Shown piece by piece: positions 25,047-33,685 of a stretch of 64,000 nucleotides of DNA. The DNA comes from UBA5070 sp035352895 (GTDB lineage: Bacteria > Fibrobacterota > Fibrobacteria > UBA5070): assembly GCA_035352895.1 (NCBI GenBank), contig DAOPYN010000012.1, positions 22,229 through 86,228 on the forward strand, written 5' to 3'. The translations under genes and the position numbers were made by a program. Within the stretch, counting starts at the first letter, position 1. Every line of letters begins with the position of its first letter. The notes beneath the pieces are model-generated. The model saw only the letters and a list, made by a program, of their open reading frames with translations. It did not search any database and was not told the DNA's origin.

Positions 25047-25496
25047 TCAGCCCGCGGCCTTCACGACCCAGACCTTGACCTTGGCCTCCACGTCGGCGTG
25101 CAGGCGCACGGGGACGTGGAACACGCCAAGAGCCTTGATCGGCTCGTCCAGGACGATGAGGGTCTTGTCGATCTTCACGCCGGCTTCGGCGAGCTTTTCG
25201 GCGATTTCCTGCCCGCCCACGGAACCGTAGAGCTTGTCGCCCTCGTGCACGCGGACGCTGACGGTCACCGAGACGCTGCCCAGCTTCTTGGCGAGCTCCT
25301 GGGCATTGGCCTTCAACTGGGTGTCGCGAGCGGCCTGGCGCTTCTTCTCGACTTCCAGGTTGTGGAGGTTGGCCTTGGTGGCGGCCAGGGCCAGGCCCTG
25401 GGGCAGAAGCCAGTTGCGGCCGAATCCATCGCGGACCTTGACCACTTCGAATGCCTTGCCCAGACCTTTGATGTCGGACTTCAGAATGATGTTCAT
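25047..25496 (-). CDS. rplI: 50S ribosomal protein L9
   Basis: 149 residues, the standard length. N-terminal MNIILKSDIKGLGKAFEVVKV and GFGRNWLLPQGLA (rRNA-binding domain), a long connecting helix, and the C-terminal domain with ALGVFHVPVRLH. Third gene of rpsF-rpsR-rplI-dapB; 16 bases after rpsR. Confidence 0.97.
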   Translation of the reverse strand: MNIILKSDIKGLGKAFEVVKVRDGFGRNWLLPQGLALAATKANLHNLEVEKKRQAARDTQLKANAQELAKKLGSVSVTVSVRVHEGDKLYGSVGGQEIAEKLAEAGVKIDKTLIVLDEPIKALGVFHVPVRLHADVEAKVKVWVVKAAG

Positions 25497-25512
25497 TGCG
25501 TTGGTCCCCCGA

Positions 25513-25743
25513 TCAGCGCATGGTCTCTGCCACGAAGGGCAGGAGTCCGATGATGCGCGCGCGCTTGATGGCGACGGCCAGCTCGCGCTGGTACTCGGCC
25601 GCGGTGCCCGACATGCGGCGAGGAACGATCTTGCCGCGCTCGTTGACGAAACGACGCAGGAGCTTCTCGTCCTTGTAGTCGATGTGGGCGATCTTGTTTT
25701 CGGTGAAGAAACAGCTCTTCTTGCGCTTGCGACGGATGGCCAT
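25513..25743 (-). CDS. rpsR: 30S ribosomal protein S18
   Basis: 76 residues. The basic N terminus (AIRRKRKKSCFF), IDYKDEKLLRRFVNERGKI and the RNA-binding RMSGTAAEYQRELAVAIKRAR match S18, which pairs with S6 in the small subunit platform. ATG 25743 comes two bases after rpsF stops. Confidence 0.97.
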   Translation of the reverse strand: MAIRRKRKKSCFFTENKIAHIDYKDEKLLRRFVNERGKIVPRRMSGTAAEYQRELAVAIKRARIIGLLPFVAETMR

Positions 25744-25745
25744 GA

Positions 25746-26114
25746 TCAGTCCTCCTTGTCCGAGAGGTCGGCGTCGTCGTTGGGCTCGACGTCGGCGGTG
25801 GTCGGGTTCAGGGAAGGCAGCCCGCAGGGATTGTCGACCACGGTCAGAAACCGGAGGATCGATTCGTCCAGACGCAGCATGCGCTCGACTTCGGAGACGA
25901 GCGATCCCTTGGTGGCGTGGTAGTAGAACACGGTGTAGTCGGCGTGGGACTGGCCCTGGATCTCGTAGGCGATCCGGCGCTTGCCCCAGCGGTCCACACG
26001 GACGATCTCGCCGCCTGCGGCGATCATGTCCTGGTATTTGCGGACGGTCGCCTCGATGGCGGCGTCCTCCTGGTTCGTGCCGACCAGCACGACAGTCTCG
26101 TACAGCTTGGCCAA
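25746..26114 (-). CDS. rpsF: 30S ribosomal protein S6
   Basis: 122 residues from TTG 26114. This start has AGGGAGG with a 5-base spacer and puts the first beta strand (KLYETVVLVG) right at the N terminus, as in other S6 proteins. The alternative ATG 26177 would add 21 residues without family similarity. RVDRWGKRRIAYEIQGQSHADYTVFYY is the S6 core that binds S18. The acidic tail (DDADLSDKED) is common in the family. First gene of the rpsF-rpsR-rplI-dapB run; no ssb lies between. Confidence 0.93.
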   Translation of the reverse strand: MAKLYETVVLVGTNQEDAAIEATVRKYQDMIAAGGEIVRVDRWGKRRIAYEIQGQSHADYTVFYYHATKGSLVSEVERMLRLDESILRFLTVVDNPCGLPSLNPTTADVEPNDDADLSDKED

Positions 26115-26263
26115 AGCGGCCTCCCTCTGGACGTGGCCCCCGGAAGAACCGGGAGCAGGGTGGATGTGGCTCTCCATGGACACTTTCCAAGGAGAGGGAG
26201 CGGAAGTGTAGCAAATTCTCCACGCATCCACCAAGGGCACCAAAGTTCCGGCCGGAAACGACG

Positions 26264-26295
26264 GACGCCGCCCCGGGGTTTCCGGAGACGGCGTC
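26264..26295 (-). terminator. Probable terminator after cheY
   Basis: GACGCCG (26264-26270) pairs with CGGCGTC (26289-26295), with a second GC-rich pairing inside. It lies about 46 bases after the cheY stop on the - strand and is followed there by only a short T-run. Confidence 0.45.
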
Positions 26296-26340
26296 GAGGG
26301 TCATTGGGGATATGATGGATTCGGCCGCGAAGGTGGCTGA

Positions 26341-26700
26341 TCAGTGCAGCGCGTCGAGCTTTTCCTTCAGGACATCGGGGGTGAAAGGCTTGACGATGTA
26401 GTTGGTGGCTCCGGCCTGGATGGCCTCCAAGATCCGTGTCTTTTCCGATTCCGAGGTGACCATGATCACGGGCACCTTGGCGGTCGCGGGATTGGCCCGG
26501 ATGGCCTTGAGGGCGTCGATGCCCGTCATGTTGGGCATGTTCCAGTCCATCAGGACCAGATCGTATGTGGTCTTGCCCACCTTGCTCACGGCGTCCTGAC
26601 CATCCTCGGCCTCGTCCACATCGGTGAAGCCGAGGGTGCCCAAGGTGTTCTTCTGGATGCGCCGCATGGTGCTCGAATCGTCGACGAGGAGGATCTTCAT
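26341..26700 (-). CDS. cheY: CheY-like single-domain response regulator
   Basis: 119 residues, receiver domain only. Acidic pair in LLVDDSSTMRR, phosphoacceptor Asp in LVLMDWNMPNMTG, Thr in MVTSES and Lys in YIVKPFTP give the full active site. The ending LKEKLDALH matches chemotaxis CheY. ATG 26700 was preferred over one seven codons upstream. It follows cheX directly, so the pair would make the flagellar-motor signal and its phosphatase. Confidence 0.9.
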   Translation of the reverse strand: MKILLVDDSSTMRRIQKNTLGTLGFTDVDEAEDGQDAVSKVGKTTYDLVLMDWNMPNMTGIDALKAIRANPATAKVPVIMVTSESEKTRILEAIQAGATNYIVKPFTPDVLKEKLDALH

Positions 26701-26717
26701 GGCGTGTGGCTCCCGGG

Positions 26718-27185
26718 TCACTTCTGTTCAACGACGGCGATGCAGACTTCCACGACGAATTCGCCATGGGTGCATGCGAAGGGGATGACGATGCTCGGAA
26801 TGTCCTTGGGGGTGGTGACCTTGTGATTGGTTCCCACCACCACGGAGGGCAGGGAGATGGTCACGTTGAGCCCCGCCAGGTCCGCCTTGGCGGCGCCGGC
26901 GATGATGTTGGCGAGTTCGCCCACGGCGTCGGTGACGTCGGCGTCGATCTGGGTGACGTTCAATCCGATGAACGAGGACACGGTCGACAGCGCGGTCTTG
27001 GTGGGGAAGCTGATGATGACCGCACCCTTGGCTCCACCCGAAAGACCGATGATCCCGGAAACGTCGTGGGAGAGGCTGGGCTCGGCCTTCACGTAGGGTG
27101 CCGAAGGCTGGGGGGTGGTGTTCACCATCGTCTGGAAGGTGGACATCGTGGCCTTGAGGAAGGGATTGATGAGCTCTGACCGCAT
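26718..27185 (-). CDS. cheX: CheX-type CheY-P phosphatase
   Basis: 155 residues. The fold and the motif GELANIIAGAAK (acidic residue and Asn used to attack CheY-P) match CheX/CheC. GIIGLSGGAKGAVIISFPTKTA is the typical first half. Only one ExxN motif is present, as in CheX. It precedes cheY by 17 bases. Confidence 0.88.
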   Translation of the reverse strand: MRSELINPFLKATMSTFQTMVNTTPQPSAPYVKAEPSLSHDVSGIIGLSGGAKGAVIISFPTKTALSTVSSFIGLNVTQIDADVTDAVGELANIIAGAAKADLAGLNVTISLPSVVVGTNHKVTTPKDIPSIVIPFACTHGEFVVEVCIAVVEQK

Positions 27186-27225
27186 CGCGGTGACTCCCCG
27201 GTGGAGGTGGAGGTGGAACGTTGCG

Positions 27226-27255
27226 ACTCTACCACGAGAACGGAAACGAGGTCAA
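27226..27255 (-). promoter_or_regulatory. Candidate sigma-70-type promoter for cheX-cheY
   Basis: On the - strand TTGACC (27255-27250) and TAGAGT (27231-27226) are separated by 18 bases, about 40 bases before the cheX ATG. Found by eye; plausible but not proven. Confidence 0.4.
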
Positions 27256-27368
27256 GAAGTTTCTCTTCCCGTGGCTTCTTCCTTGCCGCCGGCGAGACGC
27301 ATGGGAGGGTTCCGACACCGGAGCGTCCGGGTTGGAAAATGTCGTCCGGAATGGGAAACTGATGATTC

Positions 27369-28361
27369 ATGGAACGGTTTCGCACCTTTGATGCAATGAA
27401 GTCCCATCCTGTCCTGGAACTCATGGCGCGTCGGATCAAGGAACGGAGCGAGCCCGGCCACCGCCGCGACGGATTCCGTCTGGCATTGGTGGTGGAGGGC
27501 GGCGCCATGCGCGGCGTGGTCTCCAGCGGAATGCTGTGGGCCCTGGAAGAGGCCGGATTCCTTCCCTGCTTCGATCTGGCGGTGGGATGTTCGGCGGGCG
27601 CCCTCAACGTCTCCTCGTTCCTGGCCGGCGTGGCCGGAGCCTGCACGCGCGAATACGCGGGCGCCTTCCGGTCCGGTCGCTTCATCCGCCCGGCGCGGGC
27701 CCTGGTGGGGCGTCCCGTGATCGATCTCGACTACAGCCTGGACTTCGAGAGCACCATCCTGGACGGCCGTCGCTACGATCGCGTCCTGGAAAGTCCCATC
27801 CCCTTGCATTGCGTGGCCACCGACGTGGACCAGGCGCGACGCGCGCTCCTCTCCGACTTCCGGTCCAGGGACGAGATTCGCACCGCCCTCAAGGCGACAT
27901 CCAGCCTTCCTCTGGTCGCGGGTGGCCCCGTGGAGTTCCGCGGCCGACACTACCTGGACGGGGGCATCACCGAGGCGATCCCGGTGGCTTCCGCACGCGA
28001 GCTGGGCGCCACCCACGCGCTGGTGCTGCAGACGCGACCTCGCGGCCTGCGGTACCCCCCGCCAAAGGGGCTCTTCCGCCACCTGGTGGAGCTCCGCCTG
28101 GGACGGTTGCATCCGGTCCTTCCCACGCTCTACCACCGGCGCAACCACGTCTACGACGAAACCTGCGACCTCCTGGACCAGGAACAGGCCAAGGGCGACG
28201 CCGCCCTGCCTTCCGTTTTCTGTCTTCGGCTGCCGGAGGGATCGCCGTCGGTGTCGCATCTGGAACGGCGTCCGGAAGTGCTGAGGGATCGTGCGGCGGC
28301 GGGGCGCGAAGTGGCCCGCGCCGAACTCGCCGTGCCGGTTGCCGCATTGACCGGGAAATGA
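27369..28361 (+). CDS. Patatin-like phospholipase
   Basis: 330 residues. A patatin-family serine hydrolase: oxyanion loop VVEGGAMRGVV, nucleophile elbow GCSAG (Ser75) and catalytic Asp in YLDGGITEAIP (Asp197), giving the Ser-Asp dyad. DUF6363-like C-terminal region (HLVELRLGRLHP...YHRRNHVYDE) resembles the bacterial YjjU/RssA branch. No signal peptide. ATG 27369 or 27396. The next gene overlaps by ATGA. Confidence 0.88.
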   Translation: MERFRTFDAMKSHPVLELMARRIKERSEPGHRRDGFRLALVVEGGAMRGVVSSGMLWALEEAGFLPCFDLAVGCSAGALNVSSFLAGVAGACTREYAGAFRSGRFIRPARALVGRPVIDLDYSLDFESTILDGRRYDRVLESPIPLHCVATDVDQARRALLSDFRSRDEIRTALKATSSLPLVAGGPVEFRGRHYLDGGITEAIPVASARELGATHALVLQTRPRGLRYPPPKGLFRHLVELRLGRLHPVLPTLYHRRNHVYDETCDLLDQEQAKGDAALPSVFCLRLPEGSPSVSHLERRPEVLRDRAAAGREVARAELAVPVAALTGK

Positions 28362-29050
28362 ACGGCTCGCGGGTCCATGGACCGTTCCTCGCCGCATTGA
28401 TCGGATTCTCCTCGGGGGAGATTCCCGGATCGGATACCGTGTTCCTTTCCAAGCAGATCCAGGATGGCAGGCTGGTGGGAGTCTACGTGGATCCGGACCG
28501 CGGATCCCGCTTCTATCGGAATCTGACACGGTTTTCCATGGACGGATTCGATTCGATCACCTACGGAAACTCGCTGGACAGGCTGCGCGAGCAGGGACTG
28601 AAGCTGGGTAAGGTGAAGAACTCGGTTCCCTGGACCCGATGGGTGGCCCTGGTGGAGCACCAGGGCGGACTGTACGCCTACCATCCCTGCGACTTCCTGT
28701 TCCACCGGGCCTGGTCCATCAACGATTCCACCGCGATCGAGTGGACCGGCGAGGGTCCCTTCGCCACCAAGGTCCAGTGGCAACGACGATCGGGACCCGG
28801 GACTTTCCGGATCGGGTATTCCGGCGAGGCGGGAAGTACCGCCGAGCTCACCATCCGCTTGGTCGATCGGAAGAAGGGAATCGCGGTGTTCCAGGATGTC
28901 CCGCCGGGTGGTGGGGATACCACGTACAGCCTGATGATCGCCGCCGAAACCATCCGTTCCGTGCCTCTGATCGTGAACCGGTGCCCGGGAGGCAAGCGCC
29001 TCGAACATTCGTTCGACAAGCCGGACCCCAGGAAGTACCTGCCTCGCTGA
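28358..29050 (+). CDS. Hypothetical protein, possibly exported
   Basis: 230 residues, start overlapping the patatin stop as ATGA. A short hydrophobic N-terminal stretch could be a signal peptide. The body looks like an all-beta protein (YAYHPCDFLFHRAWS, TFRIGYSGEAGSTAELTIRL) with an LDL-like basic ending (PRKYLPR). Not recognised. Coupling suggests a common job with the lipase. Confidence 0.7.
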   Translation: MNGSRVHGPFLAALIGFSSGEIPGSDTVFLSKQIQDGRLVGVYVDPDRGSRFYRNLTRFSMDGFDSITYGNSLDRLREQGLKLGKVKNSVPWTRWVALVEHQGGLYAYHPCDFLFHRAWSINDSTAIEWTGEGPFATKVQWQRRSGPGTFRIGYSGEAGSTAELTIRLVDRKKGIAVFQDVPPGGGDTTYSLMIAAETIRSVPLIVNRCPGGKRLEHSFDKPDPRKYLPR

Positions 29051-29131
29051 CTTGGGCGGGTCTCTCCACCGGGAAGGCTCTTCGGCGAGATCCTCTTTCG
29101 CATCCGCGGAAATTTTCGTTCTATTCGCGCA

Positions 29132-29605
29132 ATGGCCACATCGTCCCACTCGTCGCTCCTTGGTGTATTCGTCACCCTGGGTTTGTTCCTGGGGGGAGGT
29201 ATCCTGGGTGCGATGCTCGGCCAGTGGATCGCCCCGGATTCCACGGTGGCCGTCCTCGTCGGATTCGCCATGCTGCCCGTCGCCTTCCTGGTGGGAATGC
29301 AGCTTTGGCTGGGGGCCGCCATGATCGCCTGGCTGGTGCGGGTTCTCCGTTCCAGGTCGCGGAGCTCCGCATCCCTTCGTTCCATGCCTTCGAAGACTTC
29401 GCGTGGATCGCATACGGGATCCTTCGTGTTCGTGCCCGTCTTCGTGGTCTTCACGACGCCCGCCGGACTGCTCACCGGCTGGTTGAGCGACACGGTCGGG
29501 TTCGCCTCCGTCCTTGCCGTCTACATCGGCGTTGGAATGGTGTTCGGGACCGTGGTGTGGCAGCTGGCCAAGCGCGGATACGTGGAGTTTTTGGAAGAGG
29601 CGTGA
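29132..29605 (+). CDS. Small integral membrane protein, unknown
   Basis: 157 residues with about four hydrophobic segments (roughly 9-30, 38-70, 97-115, 123-148) and a Ser/Arg-rich loop after the second. No family recognised. It lies 81 bases after the preceding gene. Confidence 0.6.
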   Translation: MATSSHSSLLGVFVTLGLFLGGGILGAMLGQWIAPDSTVAVLVGFAMLPVAFLVGMQLWLGAAMIAWLVRVLRSRSRSSASLRSMPSKTSRGSHTGSFVFVPVFVVFTTPAGLLTGWLSDTVGFASVLAVYIGVGMVFGTVVWQLAKRGYVEFLEEA

Positions 29606-29657
29606 CACGGCATCGTCGGAACGGCTCATCGCCGGTGCCACAACAAGGAGCGAACCC

Positions 29658-30170
29658 TTGACCCCAGCCACCGGAAGGACCAAAGGGACCGATCCCCGCA
29701 CGATGCTGTTGGTACTCGGCATCTGCTACGTGGTCTTCGCGGGATTCGGACTTCTGATGTCGTTTTTCCAGACGCTGCTCATGGACCACATGGCTCAGGA
29801 GATCGCTACCCGGAAACCGGACTTCGACCTGCAGTCGACGTTCGCTTCGCAGCTGCACGGCGTCTGGCGGATCCATCTGCCCATCGTCATGGTCATCGGT
29901 CTCCTGTATGTGGGGTTCGCATGGAGATTGCCCCGGCTGACCCGTGGCAGGATCGGGTTCAGCCAGGGATTGGCCTGGCTTTCCGGTCTGTGTGCCGTCT
30001 CCTACGTGGTGAGGGTGGCGCCGCTCGCGCTTGCGTTGGGCCGGTCCATGCCGGGCGACGTCTTCCGGGCCATGTCCTACGCGTCGGGGGTCTCCGGTGG
30101 GATCTTCTGCCTGGCGCTGGCCACCATCCCCCAGATCCTGATCCACCGCAAGCTGAAGGCTCTGCCGTGA
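29658..30170 (+). CDS. Small integral membrane protein, unknown
   Basis: 170 residues with four membrane segments, starting at TTG 29658 with AAGGAG eight bases upstream; the next ATG (29703) has no ribosome-binding site. The order (helix, DFDLQSTFASQLH loop, three helices) is not one I recognise. Similar size and topology to the gene before it, but no clear sequence match between them. Confidence 0.6.
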   Translation: MTPATGRTKGTDPRTMLLVLGICYVVFAGFGLLMSFFQTLLMDHMAQEIATRKPDFDLQSTFASQLHGVWRIHLPIVMVIGLLYVGFAWRLPRLTRGRIGFSQGLAWLSGLCAVSYVVRVAPLALALGRSMPGDVFRAMSYASGVSGGIFCLALATIPQILIHRKLKALP

Positions 30171-30229
30171 GCGGGGTGGACGGGAATCCCGCATACCGGA
30201 AATTGTCCGTCGCGGAGAAGGAGCATGCC

Positions 30230-31387
30230 ATGAATTCCTGGTTGGTGATCCTGTTGGTCTGTGGCGGAGCCCTCCATGCCGGATTGTCGGGCCAGGTGCG
30301 CCTGCCTTCCGGCGAAGGGCTCGCGGGGGTGTCCATCGGGTTGCGCGGCAAGCCGGGGCTCAGCACCACCTCGGGGCAGGATGGAAGGTGGAGCCTGGGA
30401 ACCGGCGAGGTCGGGGCCCGGCGCGATCGGATCCTCCGCCAGCACGGCCTTCGACTCCTCGACGGTCGGCTTCGCCTCGATCTGGAGGGATTCACCCCCG
30501 ATGGCAGATCGGCATCCGGACCGGCATCCGGGGCCCTTGCCATGGGTGCGGCGCGTAGCCTTGCGGTGGTGGATACGCTGGTGCTCTCGCTGTGCGCGGC
30601 CAGGACATCGGTTCCCTTGGGCAGCATGGATTCGGGGGCGATCGTGGTGGTCCTGGACACGGTGGGGGCCCTTCGAGGATGCGACGCCGCGATGCCTTCC
30701 ATCCCCCAGCTCGGTTTCCCCACCAGTTGGGGAGACGTCACCACCTACGGAGGCGTGGATACCACGGCGATCTCCTCGGGAGGGGCGTGCAACTACGGCA
30801 TCACGGGGATCCGCTTCTACGCCGCCATCCAGGTGGACCTGGCGATGGGCGATGCGGCGGGCCAGTGGCGCCAAGGACGCGCCTGCGGCCAGGGTGCCAG
30901 GGTTCGGGCCCATACCGCCCAAGGCGTGAAGGAGACCTTCGTGCGGATCATGGACAAATGCCCGGATCCCCATTGCGGGATCGACCTCGGCGGGGCTCCC
31001 GCCGCGGCCATCATGGGGCCGCAGCCCGGACGCTACCAGGGGGAGTGGACCTTCGAAAGCTGCAAGGGACATCCGGAGCTCTTCGACGGTCCCACCCATC
31101 TTTGGACCAAGGAGGGATCCAGCGCGTTCTGGTCGCTGATCCAGGTGCGCAATCCTTGGACCGCGGTGGCTTCCCTGCGATGGAGAAGCGCGAAGAACCC
31201 CGCCGGGACCTGGTCGGAAATGTCCTGGGCCACCGAGGCGGAAAACTTCTTCAAGGTTCCGACGGAGTTCTTCGCCGGAGAGGACTCCGTCGATCTGGGG
31301 GTCCTCTACGTCGATTCCACGTCCCATTCCGTCCGGCTCCTGCCCACGGATCTGGCCAAGCCGCGCGCTTCCTACGTGCTGCCCTGA
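30230..31387 (+). CDS. Secreted expansin-like protein with N-terminal carboxypeptidase-regulatory-like domain
   Basis: 385 residues. Signal peptide (about 1-18); a beta-sandwich 'regulatory-like' module (about 19-58, GQVRLPSGEGLAGVSIGL); a linker; then an expansin double-psi beta-barrel (about 165-275) with GDVTTYGG, GACNYG and the catalytic Asp242 in MDKCPDPHCGIDL; then a CBM63-like C-terminal domain (278-385) with exposed aromatics (AFWSLIQVRNPWT, SLRWRS, TWSEMSW). Expansins loosen cellulose-containing walls without hydrolysis, which suits a plant-fibre degrader. ATG 30230 has GGAG upstream. Confidence 0.8.
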   Translation: MNSWLVILLVCGGALHAGLSGQVRLPSGEGLAGVSIGLRGKPGLSTTSGQDGRWSLGTGEVGARRDRILRQHGLRLLDGRLRLDLEGFTPDGRSASGPASGALAMGAARSLAVVDTLVLSLCAARTSVPLGSMDSGAIVVVLDTVGALRGCDAAMPSIPQLGFPTSWGDVTTYGGVDTTAISSGGACNYGITGIRFYAAIQVDLAMGDAAGQWRQGRACGQGARVRAHTAQGVKETFVRIMDKCPDPHCGIDLGGAPAAAIMGPQPGRYQGEWTFESCKGHPELFDGPTHLWTKEGSSAFWSLIQVRNPWTAVASLRWRSAKNPAGTWSEMSWATEAENFFKVPTEFFAGEDSVDLGVLYVDSTSHSVRLLPTDLAKPRASYVLP

Positions 31388-31471
31388 AATCGCCGCGCCG
31401 ATCCCTTCGCGGGGAATCCGCGGAGGTCGCGTAGACGTCCGATGGTGCCTGTGAACAAAGGCCGCATCGAA

Positions 31472-31491
31472 GTTGTTGCACAATTAACAAC
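31472..31491. repeat. AT-rich inverted repeat upstream of the SUMF1-type gene
   Basis: GTTGTT (31472-31477) and AACAAC (31486-31491) flank GCACAATT. It sits in the 251-base gap 31388-31638, which is visibly richer in A and T than its surroundings. It may be an operator. The rest of the gap shows no ORF. Confidence 0.35.
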
Positions 31492-31638
31492 GATGACTTC
31501 GGTGTCAACATTTATGGAAAACACAAGCCTCCAAATTCGCGTGCTGGCCATATCCTTTCCCTGCTCTCAAATCACGTTTCGTCCGCTGCGCCCGGTCGGG
31601 GACAGTCGTGGCGACCTTCATCAGGAAGAGGTCCGATC

Positions 31639-33636
31639 GTGAACACAACGATGTTTGGAATCGCGTCCACGTTACTGCTTGCGGCGGCAGGGCATGCGGC
31701 GGTGGACTGGAACCTGTCCGGAAAGGTGACCGACGCCGCCTCCGGGAGCGGTCTTTCCGGTGTCGAGGTCCGGTTGGCGGTCGCCGGGACCAAGGTCGTC
31801 ACGGCCTCGGATGGAAGCTGGTCGATCGGGACCTCGTCGGTCCTGGGGCGTCGCCTGCCCTCGCCGACCAACATCGCCAATTCGCTTCGGGTGATCGACG
31901 GGCGCCTGCGCCTGGCCATCGACGGCTCCGATCTCCTGGGGCGTCGGATGCCGGCGGGATGGAGTGCGCCGCCGGTGGCCAGCGGCATCCGACGGACCGT
32001 CGCGGCGCCTCGCGCCCAGGCGGCGGTGACGGACACCCTGGTCTACTTCAAATCCACCCACATCTGCAAGCGTGTTCCCCTTTCCACCTCGGCCGCCCAG
32101 GGGCTCCTGGTCCAGCTGTCCAAGCCCAAGGCCCCCGTCGCCACGGACTTCAGCGACACGGTGAAGGGCGTGGCCGTGGACATGGTCGCGGTGAAGGGAG
32201 GCACCTTCACGATCGGTTGCGAAGCCGCTTCCTGCCCCGCCGACACCAAGCCTGTCGCGGATGTGAAGGTTTCCGGATACCACATCGCCAAGAAGGAAGT
32301 CTCCACCGCTCTATGGAACGCGGTGATGGGCACTTCCGCCACCGGATACGGCGGAGCGGCGGCGTCCTACACCAGCATGACCTGGTACGATGCGCAGGAA
32401 TTCGCCTGCCGCCTGAGCGAGCAGACGGGACGCCAATACCGCATGGTCACGGAGGCCGAGTGGGAATACGCCGCCAAGACCCAGAAGACCACCCTGGACC
32501 AGATCGGCACCGGCGAGGAGTGGGCCTACGATTCCTGGAACAGCGCCCATACGGGAGGCGTGGATCCGGTCGGGATCAACAGTGGTCTCCACACACAGAA
32601 GACCCGCCGCGACGCCCAGGGGACCCTCGACAACATCACGGGGCGACTCATCCGATCCATCGAGGGCATCGGACCCGCTCTGCGTTTGGTGGTTTCCGAC
32701 GAGATGGATTTCCCTCCGGACATGGTGCCCATGTGCAATCTCCACGCCCCCAAGATGGGTGGAGAACCGGAGAATTCCTACCGCGATCCCCGCTGGATCA
32801 CGGGTAGCGGCAAGCGTTGGAAGCCGGGTTCGATCGCCATCGGGAACTTCGATCTGCGCGTGTGGGACGACGGCACGGCCAGGCTGAACAACACCAACGG
32901 CCAGTGGTTCACCTCCAACAACATCGCCTTCGTGTTCGTTCCCGCTTCCGGAGCCTCCACCAAGTTCGCCTACATCCTCCTGGACACCACCCAGGCGTCC
33001 CTCATCAGCGACAAGAGCTTCATGAGTGGCGGATACGTGGGCCGCATCGTGAAGGACACCGCCGCCAACCTCGCCAAGCCCGCGATCACGGGATTGAAGA
33101 CCGGCGAGGAGCTGGCCGCCGCCGCCGGGGCCGGGTACGCGATGGTCGACATGACCAATATCCCGGAATCGGTCAAGGAACAGGATCCGAGGCTCCTGGA
33201 CGGGGCCACCAACGGGTGGTTCCAGGACAACCGCAGCGCCGGCGGCGTGCACCATTACCGCAAGGACGTGGACCCGGACGAATTCCGGTTCACGGTCAAC
33301 CAGGGCGCCAACCGCACCATGCTCACCAACGGGAAATGGTTCACCGTGAACAAGACGTTCCTGCGGGTCACCCACTCCGGCGGCTACACCACGGATTACC
33401 TCTACGCGGTGGATCCCGACGGGACGTTCTACCACAACTCCTACCAGGCCTACGAGCGCGGGGACTTCCGCATGTTCAAGAAGACCGCCAATGGAAGCGA
33501 ACCCTTCACCGCCACCTGCGGGAGCATCTGCTCCGACGAGATCCCGAAGGGGGAGAAGGCTTCGCTCTACGCCACCATGGAAAACGGGAAGTCCACCTTC
33601 GTGCCTGCACCGTGTCCTGCGGGAGGGTGCAAGTAG
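31639..33636 (+). CDS. Secreted SUMF1-domain protein of Fibrobacter paralogous-family type
   Basis: 665 residues. Signal peptide (1-20); regulatory-like beta-sandwich module (LSGKVTDAASGSGLSGVEVRL), the same kind as in the preceding expansin gene; linker; SUMF1/formylglycine-enzyme-like domain (about 172-330) with VKGGTFTIGC, KKEVSTALWNAVMG, MTWYDAQEFACRLSEQTGRQYRM and TEAEWEYAAK; then about 330 residues with several Trp-rich blocks (TNGWFQDN, NGKWFTVNKTFLRV). It resembles secreted Fibrobacter paralogous families. Probably binds or modifies surface material, not a true sulfatase activator. ATG 31639 after AAGAGG. Confidence 0.75.
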   Translation: MNTTMFGIASTLLLAAAGHAAVDWNLSGKVTDAASGSGLSGVEVRLAVAGTKVVTASDGSWSIGTSSVLGRRLPSPTNIANSLRVIDGRLRLAIDGSDLLGRRMPAGWSAPPVASGIRRTVAAPRAQAAVTDTLVYFKSTHICKRVPLSTSAAQGLLVQLSKPKAPVATDFSDTVKGVAVDMVAVKGGTFTIGCEAASCPADTKPVADVKVSGYHIAKKEVSTALWNAVMGTSATGYGGAAASYTSMTWYDAQEFACRLSEQTGRQYRMVTEAEWEYAAKTQKTTLDQIGTGEEWAYDSWNSAHTGGVDPVGINSGLHTQKTRRDAQGTLDNITGRLIRSIEGIGPALRLVVSDEMDFPPDMVPMCNLHAPKMGGEPENSYRDPRWITGSGKRWKPGSIAIGNFDLRVWDDGTARLNNTNGQWFTSNNIAFVFVPASGASTKFAYILLDTTQASLISDKSFMSGGYVGRIVKDTAANLAKPAITGLKTGEELAAAAGAGYAMVDMTNIPESVKEQDPRLLDGATNGWFQDNRSAGGVHHYRKDVDPDEFRFTVNQGANRTMLTNGKWFTVNKTFLRVTHSGGYTTDYLYAVDPDGTFYHNSYQAYERGDFRMFKKTANGSEPFTATCGSICSDEIPKGEKASLYATMENGKSTFVPAPCPAGGCK

Positions 33637-33653
33637 GGGATCCGCCAGACGCC

Positions 33654-33680
33654 AGGCTCCGCCGGGGATCGGCGGAGCCT
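33654..33680. terminator. Stem-loop terminator between convergent genes
   Basis: AGGCTCCGCC (33654-33663) and GGCGGAGCCT (33671-33680) form a perfect 10-bp stem with a 7-base loop, 18 bases after one stop and just before the other on the opposite strand. Likely serves both genes. Confidence 0.7.
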
Positions 33681-33685
33681 TCTCG

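Noticed and set aside
27199..27218. Short GTGGAG tandem repeat before cheX
   Set aside because: Only about three copies of a 6-base unit; too short to call a functional repeat.
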